Shown piece by piece: positions 1 to 6,611 of a stretch of 13,642 nucleotides of DNA (positions are counted from its first letter, which is position 1; each line of letters starts with the position of its first letter). The stretch lies in the NCBI GenBank assembly GCA_031551765.1, contig JAVBNC010000175.1:1-13642 (forward strand), read 5' to 3'. The notes under the pieces are model-generated. The model saw nothing but the letters and a program-made list of their open reading frames with translations, ran no database searches and was not told the origin of the DNA. The DNA is from JAVBNC01 sp031551765 (GTDB lineage Bacteria; Desulfobacterota; Desulfovibrionia; Desulfovibrionales; Desulfovibrionaceae). The translations under genes were made by a program, and so were the position numbers.

Positions 1-21
1 ATCAAAGAGATGCCTTGCATA

Positions 22-121
22 CCCCTGTCAAAGTTCTTTGGAAGGGGGAAGGAGGTCCGGAGGAAGGGGGAAACCTTTCTTTCAAGAAAGGTTTCCCCCT
101 TCCTCCGGGCGTCGTGTCACC
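22..121 (+). repeat. Family A structured intergenic repeat, copy 1
   Basis: This 100-nt element aligns without gaps to 8586-8685, with 87 identical positions by hand count and all but one difference a transition. Positions 57-80 and 85-108 form a perfect 24-bp stem closed by a TTCA tetraloop. The 5' third (22-45) is a conserved single-strand-like segment starting CCCCTGTCAAAG. No T-run follows the hairpin on either strand, so it is not an ordinary intrinsic terminator, although it could still stall RNA polymerase or protect the 3' end of the iclR transcript. The tail of the repeat reaches the iclR stop codon (117-119). No transposase or target-site duplication is seen. It is probably a REP/MITE-like dispersed element. 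Confidence 0.85.
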
Positions 122-905
122 CTTTCCTAAAACCAAGGGCACCCGAAATATTCTTGCAGGCCCTGACGAGCAGCGTTGTGAGTTCGGCCTGGTGTTCCTT
201 GCTGCTGCGCACGGTGGGGCTGGAGATGCTGACGCCGCCCACGACCTTGCCGGAGTAGTCAAAGACCGGCGCGCCCACGCAGACGATGCCCAGTTCGTTT
301 TCTTCCAGGTCCAGGGCGTAGCCCAGCTTTTTGGCTTCCGCTATTTCGGCGAGAAAGACGCCGCGGGTGGTGATGCTGCGCGGGGTGCGCGGCTCGAAGG
401 TGAGGCCGTCCAGTATATAGGCCTGTTCCTGTTCCGGGAGAAACGCGAAAACCACCTTGCCCACGGCGGTGTAGGTCCACCAGGCCCGGCCGCCTATTTT
501 GGAGTGCATGCGCAGGCTTTTGGTGCCTTCATACTTGTCAATGTAGATGAGGTCGCCGTTCTGGTAGCTGGCCAGGTTGATGACTTCGTTGGTGGCGGCT
601 TCCAGCTCTTCCAGGGCGGGGCGCGCGGCCCGGCGGATGTCTATGGACTCGATGAGCCTGGTGCTCAGTTCTATGAGCTTGTAGCCCAGAAAATACTGGC
701 GGGAAGCGGGGTCGCGCCGCACGTAGCCATGCATGGCCAGGGTGGAGAGCATTTTGGAAATGCTGGCTTTGGTGATGCCGGTTTTCTCCGCAAGGTCCGT
801 CACCCGCGCGCCGCCTCGGGTCGCGCCCACCAGGTCCAGAAGGCGCAGCGCGGTGTGCACGGACTTGATGGTGCTGCCTGTGTCGTTGCTGTTTTCATGC
901 TTCAT
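117..905 (-). CDS. IclR-family transcriptional regulator
   Basis: A 262-residue protein, the usual IclR length. Residues 12-75 form the N-terminal winged helix, with the helix-turn-helix around 33-64 (VTDLAEKTGITKASISKML). Residues 80-255 form the effector-binding domain, with the typical ENELGIVCVGAPVFD stretch near 203-217. The segment that is commonly PLHATA-GK in the family reads AWWTYTAVGK (141-150), so the effector pocket may differ from the better known members. The start at 905 is supported by GAGG seven bases upstream. It is transcribed away from the DASS transporter and probably controls that gene and/or the nearby CuyA-like lyase. Family membership is secure; the effector (a sulfonate or its breakdown product) and the targets are inferred from neighbourhood only. 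Confidence 0.93.
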   Translation of the reverse strand: MKHENSNDTGSTIKSVHTALRLLDLVGATRGGARVTDLAEKTGITKASISKMLSTLAMHGYVRRDPASRQYFLGYKLIELSTRLIESIDIRRAARPALEELEAATNEVINLASYQNGDLIYIDKYEGTKSLRMHSKIGGRAWWTYTAVGKVVFAFLPEQEQAYILDGLTFEPRTPRSITTRGVFLAEIAEAKKLGYALDLEENELGIVCVGAPVFDYSGKVVGGVSISSPTVRSSKEHQAELTTLLVRACKNISGALGFRKG

Positions 906-999
906 GCGAACATCCTCACGCGGACGCGGTGCGCGCGTAGGCCGAAGCCGCGCGGTTCGAGCCGGGCTTTGCCCCGCCGCCGGTGCGGGCGGGCCTGCC

Positions 1000-1028
1000 T
1001 TGACAAATTTCAGCTTTGGCAGTGTTAT
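1000..1028 (+). promoter_or_regulatory. Candidate sigma70-type promoter facing the transporter
   Basis: A perfect -35 TTGACA (1000-1005) is followed, after 17 bases, by TGTTAT (1023-1028, four of six consensus). If used, it gives a leader of about 360 nt before the transporter start. It would also run antisense through the possible small ORF at 1057-1263. It lies about 95 bp upstream of the divergent iclR start, where an IclR protein could act on both directions. Confidence 0.45.
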
Positions 1029-1056
1029 TCAGAGTGCGACCTCACGTCCACCCGCT

Positions 1057-1263
1057 CTATGCCAAATTGAAGGCGTAAGGTCCAGGGATATCGTTCTCTT
1101 TCCACATGTTTGCGCTTCGATATAGACTTTTCCTTACTTTCCTGGCAGGGTAATTCGTCAGGTTATCATACAAACGGGCCGCCGTTTCCGGCTCCGCCGC
1201 TTTTTCTTCCTCCCGCTTCTGCGCGACAGCGGCTTTGCGTCTCGGCCCGTGCTTTTTTGTCAT
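1057..1263 (-). CDS. Possible small basic hypothetical protein (68 aa)
   Basis: An open frame from ATG (1261-1263) to TAG (1057-1059) encodes 68 residues. The N-terminal half is highly charged (Lys/Arg/Glu-rich, starting MTKKHGPRRK), and the tail is richer in aromatic and basic residues. I do not recognise the family. For it being real: it fills most of an otherwise unexplained long spacer, and its composition resembles small ribosome- or nucleic-acid-associated proteins. Against it: the ribosome site is weak (GGGGTG near the start), the second half uses codons rare in the neighbours (AGG, CTA, CGA), and the frame extends upstream of the ATG without a break, into the transporter gene. It may be chance. 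Confidence 0.27.
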   Translation of the reverse strand: MTKKHGPRRKAAVAQKREEEKAAEPETAARLYDNLTNYPARKVRKSLYRSANMWKENDIPGPYAFNLA

Positions 1264-1393
1264 AACACCCCGCAACCTTTTGAGGAGGTACCGCTTTTCA
1301 TCCCCGCATGCCGGCGTGTGCGCTATTGGCGCCATGTCCGTAACGCTGATTCGTGATTGTTTCCCATGAACCGTTACCCAAGGAGCGTTGCCG

Positions 1394-2794
1394 ATGAATA
1401 AAAAGTACCTCAGCCTTATAGCCGCCCTGGCGGCCATGCTGGCAATCATTTTTCTGACCCCCCCCATGCAGGGCTTGCAGCATCCGGGCAAGGTCGCCTT
1501 GGGCGTCGGCGTGTTCGCCATTATCGTCTGGATGACCCAAGCTCTGGATGACGCGCAGAGCGGTTTCTGTATCGTCTGCTTCCTGGTGTTGTTCGGCGGC
1601 GTCAGAATCGGCGCGGCTCTTTCCGGTTACGCCACCACCGGGGTGTGGATCGTGGTGCTGGGCATGGTTATGGCGGCGGGCATGGAACGCAGCGGCCTTT
1701 CCCGGCGCATGGCCCTGAAAATGGTCACCATGGCGGGTTCCTCGCCGGACCGTCTGTACTGGATGGTCGCCCTGATCACCCTGGTCATGACTTTCTTCAT
1801 CCCCTCCTTGGGCGCAAAAACCTTGCTGCTGATGCCCATTCTGGCTCAAATGGGCGCGGCTTTCGGCGCGGAAAAAGGCCAGAGCACCCTGGTTAAGGGC
1901 CTGGTGTTCGTGGTGACCATTTGCGGCACCATGTTCTGCGTCGGCATTCTTACCTCCCACGCGGCCAACCCCATTACCGCGAGCCTTTTGGAAAAGGCCA
2001 CCAACCAGATGGTCAGCTGGGGCCAGTGGTTCAAAATCGGCTTCCCGCCCGCGGTGGTCTGCGGCCTTTTGGCCGTGCCCGTTCTGCGTTGGATGTGGCC
2101 TGTGGATATTAAGGACATCAGCGCGGGCCAGGCGTACGTGCGTGACGAGCTGGACAAGCTCGGTCCCATGACCAAGATCGAAACCTACACGCTTATCGTG
2201 TTCCTGCTCACCCTGCTGCTCTGGGCCACGGACGTGTATCACAAGATCAACAGCACACTGGTGGCCATGATGGCCTGTATCGCCATGATCGCGCCGGGCC
2301 CCCAGCAGATCATGACCTGGAAGGAAGCGGAAAAGAAGGTGCCCTGGAACATCTTTATCGTGTACGGCGCCGGTCTTTCCATGGGTTCGGCGCTGGTCGG
2401 CACCGGCGCGGCCAAGTGGGTGGCCAACACCTTCTTCTACGGCCTGGCCGGTATCGACATGAAGCTGCAGGTGGTCATTTTCATCTGGCTCATGCTTACG
2501 TTGCAGGTGCTGTTCACCGGCGCAGGGCCCAAGACCACCGCGTTCACGCCGGTCATTATCGCCTACGCCATGTTCGCGGGTCTCAACCCCACCCCCTTCG
2601 TCATTCTGGTGGGCATGAACATGCTGCACCAGTATCTCCTGCCCGTGTCCAACCTGCCGAACATCATCGGCCTGGCCACAGAGGAGATAACGCCCAACGA
2701 GCTTATCAAAACAGGCGCGGTCATGAGCCTAATGGGCGCCGGGTTCATGACCATAATGGTCTACACCTACTGGACCTGGATCGGCATGTTCTGA
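1394..2794 (+). CDS. DASS/SLC13-family anion:Na+ symporter, candidate sulfonate or carboxylate importer
   Basis: A 466-residue inner-membrane transporter of the divalent anion/Na+ symporter family, with roughly 11-13 hydrophobic helices along its whole length. Family hallmarks are TSHAANPIT (187-195), an MTWKEAEKKVPWNI stretch before a glycine-rich helix (307-330), and FTGAGPKTT (374-382), the second of the two pseudo-symmetric substrate/Na+ loops. I chose ATG at 1394 rather than TTG at 1388 because AAGGAG (1380-1385) is eight bases upstream of 1394. It stands alone on the plus strand, divergent from iclR and convergent with the CuyA-like lyase. DASS carriers move dicarboxylates, sulfate and related anions, so import of cysteate or another sulfonate is plausible. 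The substrate is inferred from context only. Confidence 0.9.
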   Translation: MNKKYLSLIAALAAMLAIIFLTPPMQGLQHPGKVALGVGVFAIIVWMTQALDDAQSGFCIVCFLVLFGGVRIGAALSGYATTGVWIVVLGMVMAAGMERSGLSRRMALKMVTMAGSSPDRLYWMVALITLVMTFFIPSLGAKTLLLMPILAQMGAAFGAEKGQSTLVKGLVFVVTICGTMFCVGILTSHAANPITASLLEKATNQMVSWGQWFKIGFPPAVVCGLLAVPVLRWMWPVDIKDISAGQAYVRDELDKLGPMTKIETYTLIVFLLTLLLWATDVYHKINSTLVAMMACIAMIAPGPQQIMTWKEAEKKVPWNIFIVYGAGLSMGSALVGTGAAKWVANTFFYGLAGIDMKLQVVIFIWLMLTLQVLFTGAGPKTTAFTPVIIAYAMFAGLNPTPFVILVGMNMLHQYLLPVSNLPNIIGLATEEITPNELIKTGAVMSLMGAGFMTIMVYTYWTWIGMF

Positions 2795-2836
2795 TCCGGG
2801 TGACATAACCCAGCGCCATGCCCCCGTCAGGGACGG

Positions 2837-2859
2837 CGGCCCGGTTGTTTGCCGGGCCG
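2837..2859 (+). terminator. GC-rich hairpin downstream of the transporter
   Basis: CGGCCCGG (2837-2844) pairs perfectly with CCGGGCCG (2852-2859) around a 7-nt loop. The stem can be lengthened with flanking GGAC/GTCC across a bulge. It lies 43 bp after the transporter stop. Only TTT follows further on (2874-2876), so termination is likely but not textbook. Confidence 0.5.
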
Positions 2860-2904
2860 TCCCCCGGCGGGGGTTTCGCATGCCCGGCGGACGAGCGAAA
2901 CGAA

Positions 2905-2941
2905 CCCGGCCGGCTTTCCAATCTCGGGAAAACCGGCCGGG
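2905..2941. terminator. Strong hairpin between convergent transporter and lyase genes
   Basis: CCCGGCCGG (2905-2913) pairs with CCGGCCGGG (2933-2941), and an inner TTTCC/GGAAA extends the stem towards the loop. A third hairpin, ACCCGCC/GGCGGGT (2959-2965 and 2971-2977), lies nearer the lyase stop. There is no clear T-run on either strand. The 210-bp gap between the convergent stops (2792-3007) therefore holds three stable hairpins, likely limiting read-through in both directions. Confidence 0.45.
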
Positions 2942-3004
2942 CATCATCTTCCGCGCTCACCCGCCTTTAGGGCGGGTTACGCGGGAACCTCGCGAGAAAC
3001 TGCT

Positions 3005-4024
3005 CTATTTGGCGGCCTTTTTGAACCAGCCGCGGAAGGGTTCCATGTACATGAACAGCGCGGGCGCGCCGCCGGTGTGCAGGAACAGCACTTTCTGGCC
3101 TTTCTTGAAGGTGCCCTTGCGGATCTGGTCGATGAAACCGGCCATGCACTTGCCGGAGTACACGGGGTCAAGCAGGATGCCTTCCGTGCGGGCCAGCATG
3201 GTCACGGCTTCCAGCATGCCGTCGTTCACCTGGGAGTAGCCGGGCTTGTAGTATTCGTCGTAGCAGCGCACGGCGTCACGCGGGATGCCGCCCTTGACGC
3301 CGAGCAGTTCGGCGGTCTGCTGGGCCAGGCCGTACACTTTGTCTTCCTGGATATCGCGGGGGCGGGAAACGTTGAAGCCGTGCACCGGGATGTTGGCGTT
3401 GCAGCCCACAATGCCGGTGACCATGCCCGCGTGGGTGCCGGCGCTGCCGGAGGGCACGATGACGGCGTCCAGGTTCAGGCCCATCTGGAAGCACTGCTGC
3501 AGCATTTCTTCCGCGCAGGAGACGTAGCCCGTGGCGCCGATGGCGTTGGAAGCGCCGCCGGGAATGATGTAGGGCTTTTTGCCTTTGGCGGCCAAGTCGT
3601 CAGCCACTTTTTTCATGGCCGCGTCCATGTCCGCGCCGCCGGGCACCACGGTGATGGAGCCGATGCCCATGAGCTGGAACAGGAAGTTGTTGCCGGAAGC
3701 TTCTTCTTTGTAGCTGTCTTTCACGCGCTCTTCGAGCACAAAGTGGCAGCCGATCTGCTCTTTCACGGCGGCGGAAAGGGTCAGGCGGCAGTGGTTGGAC
3801 TGCACGGCGCCGCAGGTGACCACCGCGTCCGCGCCCTTGGCCAGGGCGTCCGCCATCACAAAGTCCAGTTTGCGGGTTTTGTTGCCGCCGGCCGCGCCGG
3901 GCAGTTCGTCGTCACGCTTGATGTAGATTTCCGGGCCGCCCAGCAGTTTGGTCAGGTTGGGCGCATACTCGATGCGGGTGGGCTGGGTGACGTAATTCCT
4001 TCTGGGCATTTTCGCGAGGTTCAT
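3005..4024 (-). CDS. cuyA: PLP-dependent L-cysteate sulfo-lyase / D-cysteine desulfhydrase (CuyA/DcyD family)
   Basis: A 339-residue fold-type II PLP enzyme of the D-cysteine desulfhydrase/ACC deaminase family. Lys49 in GGNKTRK is the expected PLP Schiff-base lysine. Ser76-Asn77-His78 (QSNH) is the catalytic serine region, PSGSAGTHAG (191-200) the phosphate-binding loop, Tyr289 lies in DPVYSGK, and HTGG (316-319) lies near the cofactor ring. Such enzymes eliminate sulfite from L-cysteate or sulfide from D-cysteine, giving pyruvate and ammonia. In an anaerobe either product could feed sulfite or sulfide metabolism. I chose ATG 4022-4024 because AAAGGAG lies five bases upstream; a 33-residue longer frame starts inside the promoter leader. 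The transporter and IclR gene nearby favour a catabolic role. Cysteate over D-cysteine is an inference, so the symbol is provisional. Confidence 0.82.
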   Translation of the reverse strand: MNLAKMPRRNYVTQPTRIEYAPNLTKLLGGPEIYIKRDDELPGAAGGNKTRKLDFVMADALAKGADAVVTCGAVQSNHCRLTLSAAVKEQIGCHFVLEERVKDSYKEEASGNNFLFQLMGIGSITVVPGGADMDAAMKKVADDLAAKGKKPYIIPGGASNAIGATGYVSCAEEMLQQCFQMGLNLDAVIVPSGSAGTHAGMVTGIVGCNANIPVHGFNVSRPRDIQEDKVYGLAQQTAELLGVKGGIPRDAVRCYDEYYKPGYSQVNDGMLEAVTMLARTEGILLDPVYSGKCMAGFIDQIRKGTFKKGQKVLFLHTGGAPALFMYMEPFRGWFKKAAK

Positions 4025-4090
4025 GGAAACTCCTTTAACGCTGAAGGTTCGGGGGCCTTTCCCGCGCAATGCGGCGCAAGCGGCCCCAGG

Positions 4091-4110
4091 AAAAAAACAG
4101 GTCTGCCTGT
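4091..4110 (-). promoter_or_regulatory. Terminator-like hairpin in the cuyA-like leader
   Basis: On the minus strand ACAGG, loop CAGA and CCTGT form a 5-bp stem (4110 down to 4097), followed at once by a run of T (4096-4091). It sits about 15 nt after the transcription start predicted from the promoter at 4132-4160 and about 66 nt before the start codon. The stem is short, so it may act as a pause or weak attenuator, or mean nothing. Confidence 0.35.
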
Positions 4111-4131
4111 CACTTGTCGACATTTTTTGGC

Positions 4132-4160
4132 AGCATACCCCCCGCCTGATAGCGTGTCAA
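4132..4160 (-). promoter_or_regulatory. Sigma70-type promoter of the cuyA-like gene
   Basis: On the minus strand a perfect -35 TTGACA (4160-4155) is separated by 17 bases from TATGCT (4137-4132, four of six consensus). This predicts a start near 4125 and a leader of about 100 nt. The palindrome TGTCGACA (about 4114-4121) lies just downstream of the predicted start and is a possible operator. Confidence 0.65.
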
Positions 4161-4171
4161 TGAGCCTTGAG

Positions 4172-4197
4172 AAAAAAAGAACGTGATGTCTTTTTTT
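4172..4197 (-). terminator. A/T-stem hairpin just after the surface-protein gene
   Basis: AAAAAAAGA (4172-4180) and TCTTTTTTT (4189-4197) are a perfect 9-bp inverted repeat with an 8-nt loop, beginning one base after the TAG stop at 4199-4201. The T-run is part of the stem and there is no GC clamp, so it is an atypical terminator that could work in both directions. It separates this gene from the cuyA-like promoter. Confidence 0.5.
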
Positions 4198-4198
4198 G

Positions 4199-6286
4199 CT
4201 ACGGGTTCCCGGCCGACACGGTGAAGATGCTCGCGTTCATGGCGGTGGCGTCCGCCTGGCTGAGGCCCGTCAGCTTGATCACGATGTCCGTGTCCGGGTT
4301 GAAATTTCTGTCCGCGTCGTTGATGAACAGGTAGCAGTCGCCGTCGTAGCGGAACAGCCCGGCCTGGCCCGCCCCCGCTTTGCCCGTGCCGGAACCGGCC
4401 ACCGCGCTGAAATCTTCCACGCCAAGACCGGTAAGCGGCACGGCCCCCTTGATCAGCGTGCGCACGGCGGAAGGCAGCGCGATACGGTCCTGTGTCCATT
4501 CAAAGCCGATGATTTCATCTATTTTGGCTGACGAAGACGAGGAAAGCACGCCCTCCTGGCCTTTCACATCTTCCGTCACGGTCAGGGCCTTGCTGGCGGC
4601 GGCAGCGCCTTTGACCTCTTCTTTCACGGTCAGCGCGGTGTTTTTACTGCCGTAGGTCAGCTTCAGCATGTCCTTGTCCACGCCCGGCGTCTGGCTGGTG
4701 AACAGCACCCTGGCGCCATCGAGCGACATGGCCCAGCCCTGCGGGGCGGTCGCAGCGGCCACGGCGACCGCCAGGTCGGCCCCGCTCTGGGAAGCGCCGG
4801 CCGCGTTCCCATACAAGGCCACGCCCCCGGCGGAGATGGACTGGCCCACTTCCAGAGTGATCTTGGCAAGGTCAATGCTCTGCACTTCCGCCACCGCCCC
4901 GGTGAGAGTCAGCTTAAGGTCCGCCTTGTCGCCGCCCGTGGTGGCCGTAAAGGCCAGGATAGTGCCGGCGGAGCTCATGGCCCAGCCTTCCGGGGCCGCG
5001 TTGGAATCCGCGATGAATTTGGCGAAAGCCGCGCCGCTTAGCGTGCCTGAAGTGTTATTGGTCACAACGCTTTTCAGCGTGCCCAGTTCCATGGTCAGGG
5101 TCTGGCCTACGCCCAGGGTCAGGGCCGTGCAGTCCACGCTCTGCTTTTCGAATATCGGGGCCACGCCCCAGCCCCCGGTGTAGCTGTCCGCCTGGTTGTG
5201 GGTAAAAAGAAAGCGTTCCGCGTCTATCGCGGCCACCACATGCTCCGGGTCAAAGGGCACCGGCTTGACGGATGGCACGGCGAGGTCCCCGCCCACGGAA
5301 CCCGGCGGCAGCGCGCCGCTTAAGGAACCATTGGAGCTTACAACCGTGGCGCTGCCGTCCACGGGGTAGACCACCACCCAGTCGTCCGTGGCGTTGCCCG
5401 TGCCGGAAGTGCTGGGCGGAATAACCCGGTTCGCGTTGGTGTCTGTCAGGCCGGGAGGGGGCGCCTTGTACCCCGCTTCCCCGGGCGCGGGCGGGGAATG
5501 CTCCGGATACACCACGGCCGGGGAAAGCGTAGCCGGAACCTTGCCCCCCACGTCCGCCGGTTTCACCGGGGCGGAAGGCGCGGTCACGCTTTCCGGCGCG
5601 GGGGTGGCGGGGTTGTAGTTGGCGGGCACGGTTTCGCCGGTAATGCCGTCCCGGCCGGGGTCGTTGGCCACGCGCTGGGCCATGGGCACGGTCTGGACCA
5701 TGGCCAGATTGGCCGCGGCCGCCTCTTTCGCGCCGTAAAGAATATAATGGCTGACGGGCGAAAGATCTGAATCCCGCATGGCGGAAAGCAAATCGTCCAT
5801 GGTGATGCCCGCGCCCTTGTGGCTGTTCAGCGTGGCCCCGCTTTTCCGCATCTGCAGCAGCTTGGCCGAAAAATAGGCGTTGGCGTCAAAGGCGTTGGAA
5901 GGGTTGATATAGCGGCCGCCCGCGTCGGTCTCATACGCGCCGTACAGCTCGTAATGCTCCGCCGGGGTAAGGCCCGCGTCCGTTATGGCCTGTTTCAGGC
6001 TGTCCAGGGTGTACCCGGCGCCCTTGCCGTCCTTTGCGCCCAGGGACTGCAACTGCTTGAGCTTGGCCGACAGGTACTCGTTTTCATTAAAGTAGGCGTT
6101 GGGGTTCAAGCCTTCAAAACGGCCGAAGCGCTCGTAGTGGGTCTGCGGGGTCATGCCGCCGGCGGCAACGGCCTGCAGCAGGGTCTCCGCCGTGTACTCC
6201 GCGCCGGAAGCGTCCAGCGCGCCCGCGCTGTGCAACTGCGCGAGCTTGGAGGCGAGATAGTGGTCCTGGTCAAAGGCATAGGGCAT
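4199..6286 (-). CDS. Large repeat-containing protein, probable type I secreted surface protein
   Basis: A 695-residue protein I cannot name. Three N-terminal repeats (about 5-56, 65-116, 133-186) share a pattern of aromatic-Asp/Asn-x-x-x-Tyr, a Leu/Lys-rich helix, then a TPxxHYxxxGxxE end; they recall the HYxxFGxxEGR repeats of secreted calcium-dependent proteins. A Pro-rich linker (215-295) follows. Two imperfect repeats of about 85 residues (384-468 and 470-557) share LxVGQ, PxGWAMS and LKLT. The C-terminus (588-690) has KIDEIIGFEWTQDRIALP, like the DxIxxFxxxxDxIxL pattern of RTX-type substrates, then YLFINDADRNFNPDTDIVI. There is no N-terminal signal peptide and only two cysteines, which fits type I secretion. 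GAGGAG eight bases upstream supports the start. No ABC exporter gene is in the window. Secretion is inferred. Confidence 0.75.
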   Translation of the reverse strand: MPYAFDQDHYLASKLAQLHSAGALDASGAEYTAETLLQAVAAGGMTPQTHYERFGRFEGLNPNAYFNENEYLSAKLKQLQSLGAKDGKGAGYTLDSLKQAITDAGLTPAEHYELYGAYETDAGGRYINPSNAFDANAYFSAKLLQMRKSGATLNSHKGAGITMDDLLSAMRDSDLSPVSHYILYGAKEAAAANLAMVQTVPMAQRVANDPGRDGITGETVPANYNPATPAPESVTAPSAPVKPADVGGKVPATLSPAVVYPEHSPPAPGEAGYKAPPPGLTDTNANRVIPPSTSGTGNATDDWVVVYPVDGSATVVSSNGSLSGALPPGSVGGDLAVPSVKPVPFDPEHVVAAIDAERFLFTHNQADSYTGGWGVAPIFEKQSVDCTALTLGVGQTLTMELGTLKSVVTNNTSGTLSGAAFAKFIADSNAAPEGWAMSSAGTILAFTATTGGDKADLKLTLTGAVAEVQSIDLAKITLEVGQSISAGGVALYGNAAGASQSGADLAVAVAAATAPQGWAMSLDGARVLFTSQTPGVDKDMLKLTYGSKNTALTVKEEVKGAAAASKALTVTEDVKGQEGVLSSSSSAKIDEIIGFEWTQDRIALPSAVRTLIKGAVPLTGLGVEDFSAVAGSGTGKAGAGQAGLFRYDGDCYLFINDADRNFNPDTDIVIKLTGLSQADATAMNASIFTVSAGNP

Positions 6287-6547
6287 GGTCCGTGCTCCTC
6301 TGGCCCCGAAAGGTGGTGTGTGGCGGCGGGGCGCATTTCATATCGGCAGGCCGGGAACCCGGCTTTAGCCGGACCGGGACTTCATCGCCCGAGGACGGAA
6401 ATTTTATAATATCATTCGGGCTTCCCCCCGTAAAGCAAGAACAAAAAAACTTTCGCCTTTTTTCCCCCTGCTGCCGCGCCTTTGGGGACGGCATTCGTAC
6501 TTTTCTCTTGCTGGAGGCCATTTCGCAGTTGTCTTCACGTCCCGTCT

Positions 6548-6575
6548 TTGATAGACCAATCCAGCCCGTTAGATT
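6548..6575 (+). promoter_or_regulatory. Candidate rpsA promoter
   Basis: TTGATA (6548-6553, five of six consensus) is followed after 16 bases by TAGATT (6570-6575, four of six). This would start transcription near 6582 and give a leader of about 30 nt. The -10 overlaps the inverted repeat at 6565-6583. The call is tentative, because TATAAC within the same block could be read in another register but lacks a spaced -35. Confidence 0.4.
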
Positions 6576-6583
6576 ATAACGGG
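6565..6583. promoter_or_regulatory. Perfect 7-5-7 dyad upstream of rpsA
   Basis: CCCGTTA (6565-6571) and TAACGGG (6577-6583) are exact inverted repeats around GATTA, ending 28 bp before the rpsA ATG. The position over the candidate -10 suits an operator. If transcription starts further upstream, it would instead be a leader hairpin just before the ribosome site, suited to autoregulation by S1. Confidence 0.5.
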
Positions 6584-6611
6584 ACATTTCGCGGTTTGGA
6601 GAAAGGGTATT

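Larger units (their letters stand above)
906..1393. other. Divergent regulatory spacer between iclR and the DASS transporter
   Basis: This 488-bp spacer is long for a divergent promoter region. It holds a candidate plus-strand promoter (1000-1028), a possible small minus-strand ORF (1057-1263) and a 6-bp dyad ATATCG/CGATAT (1088-1093 and 1118-1123). A second 6-bp dyad, GTAACG/CGTTAC, lies close to the transporter start (about 1340-1345 and 1372-1377). Either dyad could be an operator, but both are short and may be chance. From 1060 to about 1180 the DNA is visibly more AT-rich than the genes on either side. Confidence 0.6.
6287..6611. other. Divergent spacer between the surface-protein gene and rpsA
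   Basis: This 325-bp spacer holds a cluster of GC hairpins on the surface-gene side (for example CCGGC/GCCGG, 6359-6363 and 6368-6372). An AT-rich block (6399-6412), reading TATTATAAAAT on the minus strand, is a candidate -10 for the surface gene, but I find no good -35. GCCCGA/TCGGGC (6387-6392, 6416-6421) encloses that block as a dyad. Nearer rpsA are a possible promoter and a perfect dyad, listed separately. I checked the hairpin cluster for a GEMM (c-di-GMP) riboswitch and do not see its conserved core. Confidence 0.6.

Noticed and set aside
57..108. Repeat A hairpin as the intrinsic terminator of iclR
   Set aside because: No T-run follows on the minus strand, and an equally perfect hairpin occurs far away in front of an unrelated gene, so a dispersed repeat explains it better.
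15..1070. A 351-codon plus-strand open frame across the iclR region
   Set aside because: It is antisense to a clear IclR protein with correct domains and ribosome site, and starts inside repeat A; its protein shows the low-complexity composition of a shadow frame.
1281..1330. Strong ribosome-site-like GAGGAGGT with a following short frame (ATG about 18 bases away, 11 codons)
   Set aside because: The spacing is too long for initiation and the tiny peptide has no leader-peptide feature such as a run of regulatory codons.
1298..2629. A 443-codon minus-strand open frame opposite the transporter
   Set aside because: Its His/Gly/Asp-rich product is typical of the antisense of GC-rich coding DNA, while the plus strand encodes a coherent membrane protein.
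2849..4186. A 445-codon plus-strand open frame opposite the cuyA-like gene
   Set aside because: The minus strand has all catalytic motifs of the lyase plus a promoter and ribosome site; the plus-strand product has none.
6300..6420. GC hairpin cluster in the leader of the surface-protein gene as a c-di-GMP (GEMM) riboswitch
   Set aside because: An AAAGCCGGG-like stretch is present on the minus strand, but the conserved CAGGGCAAACC part and the expected helix order are missing.
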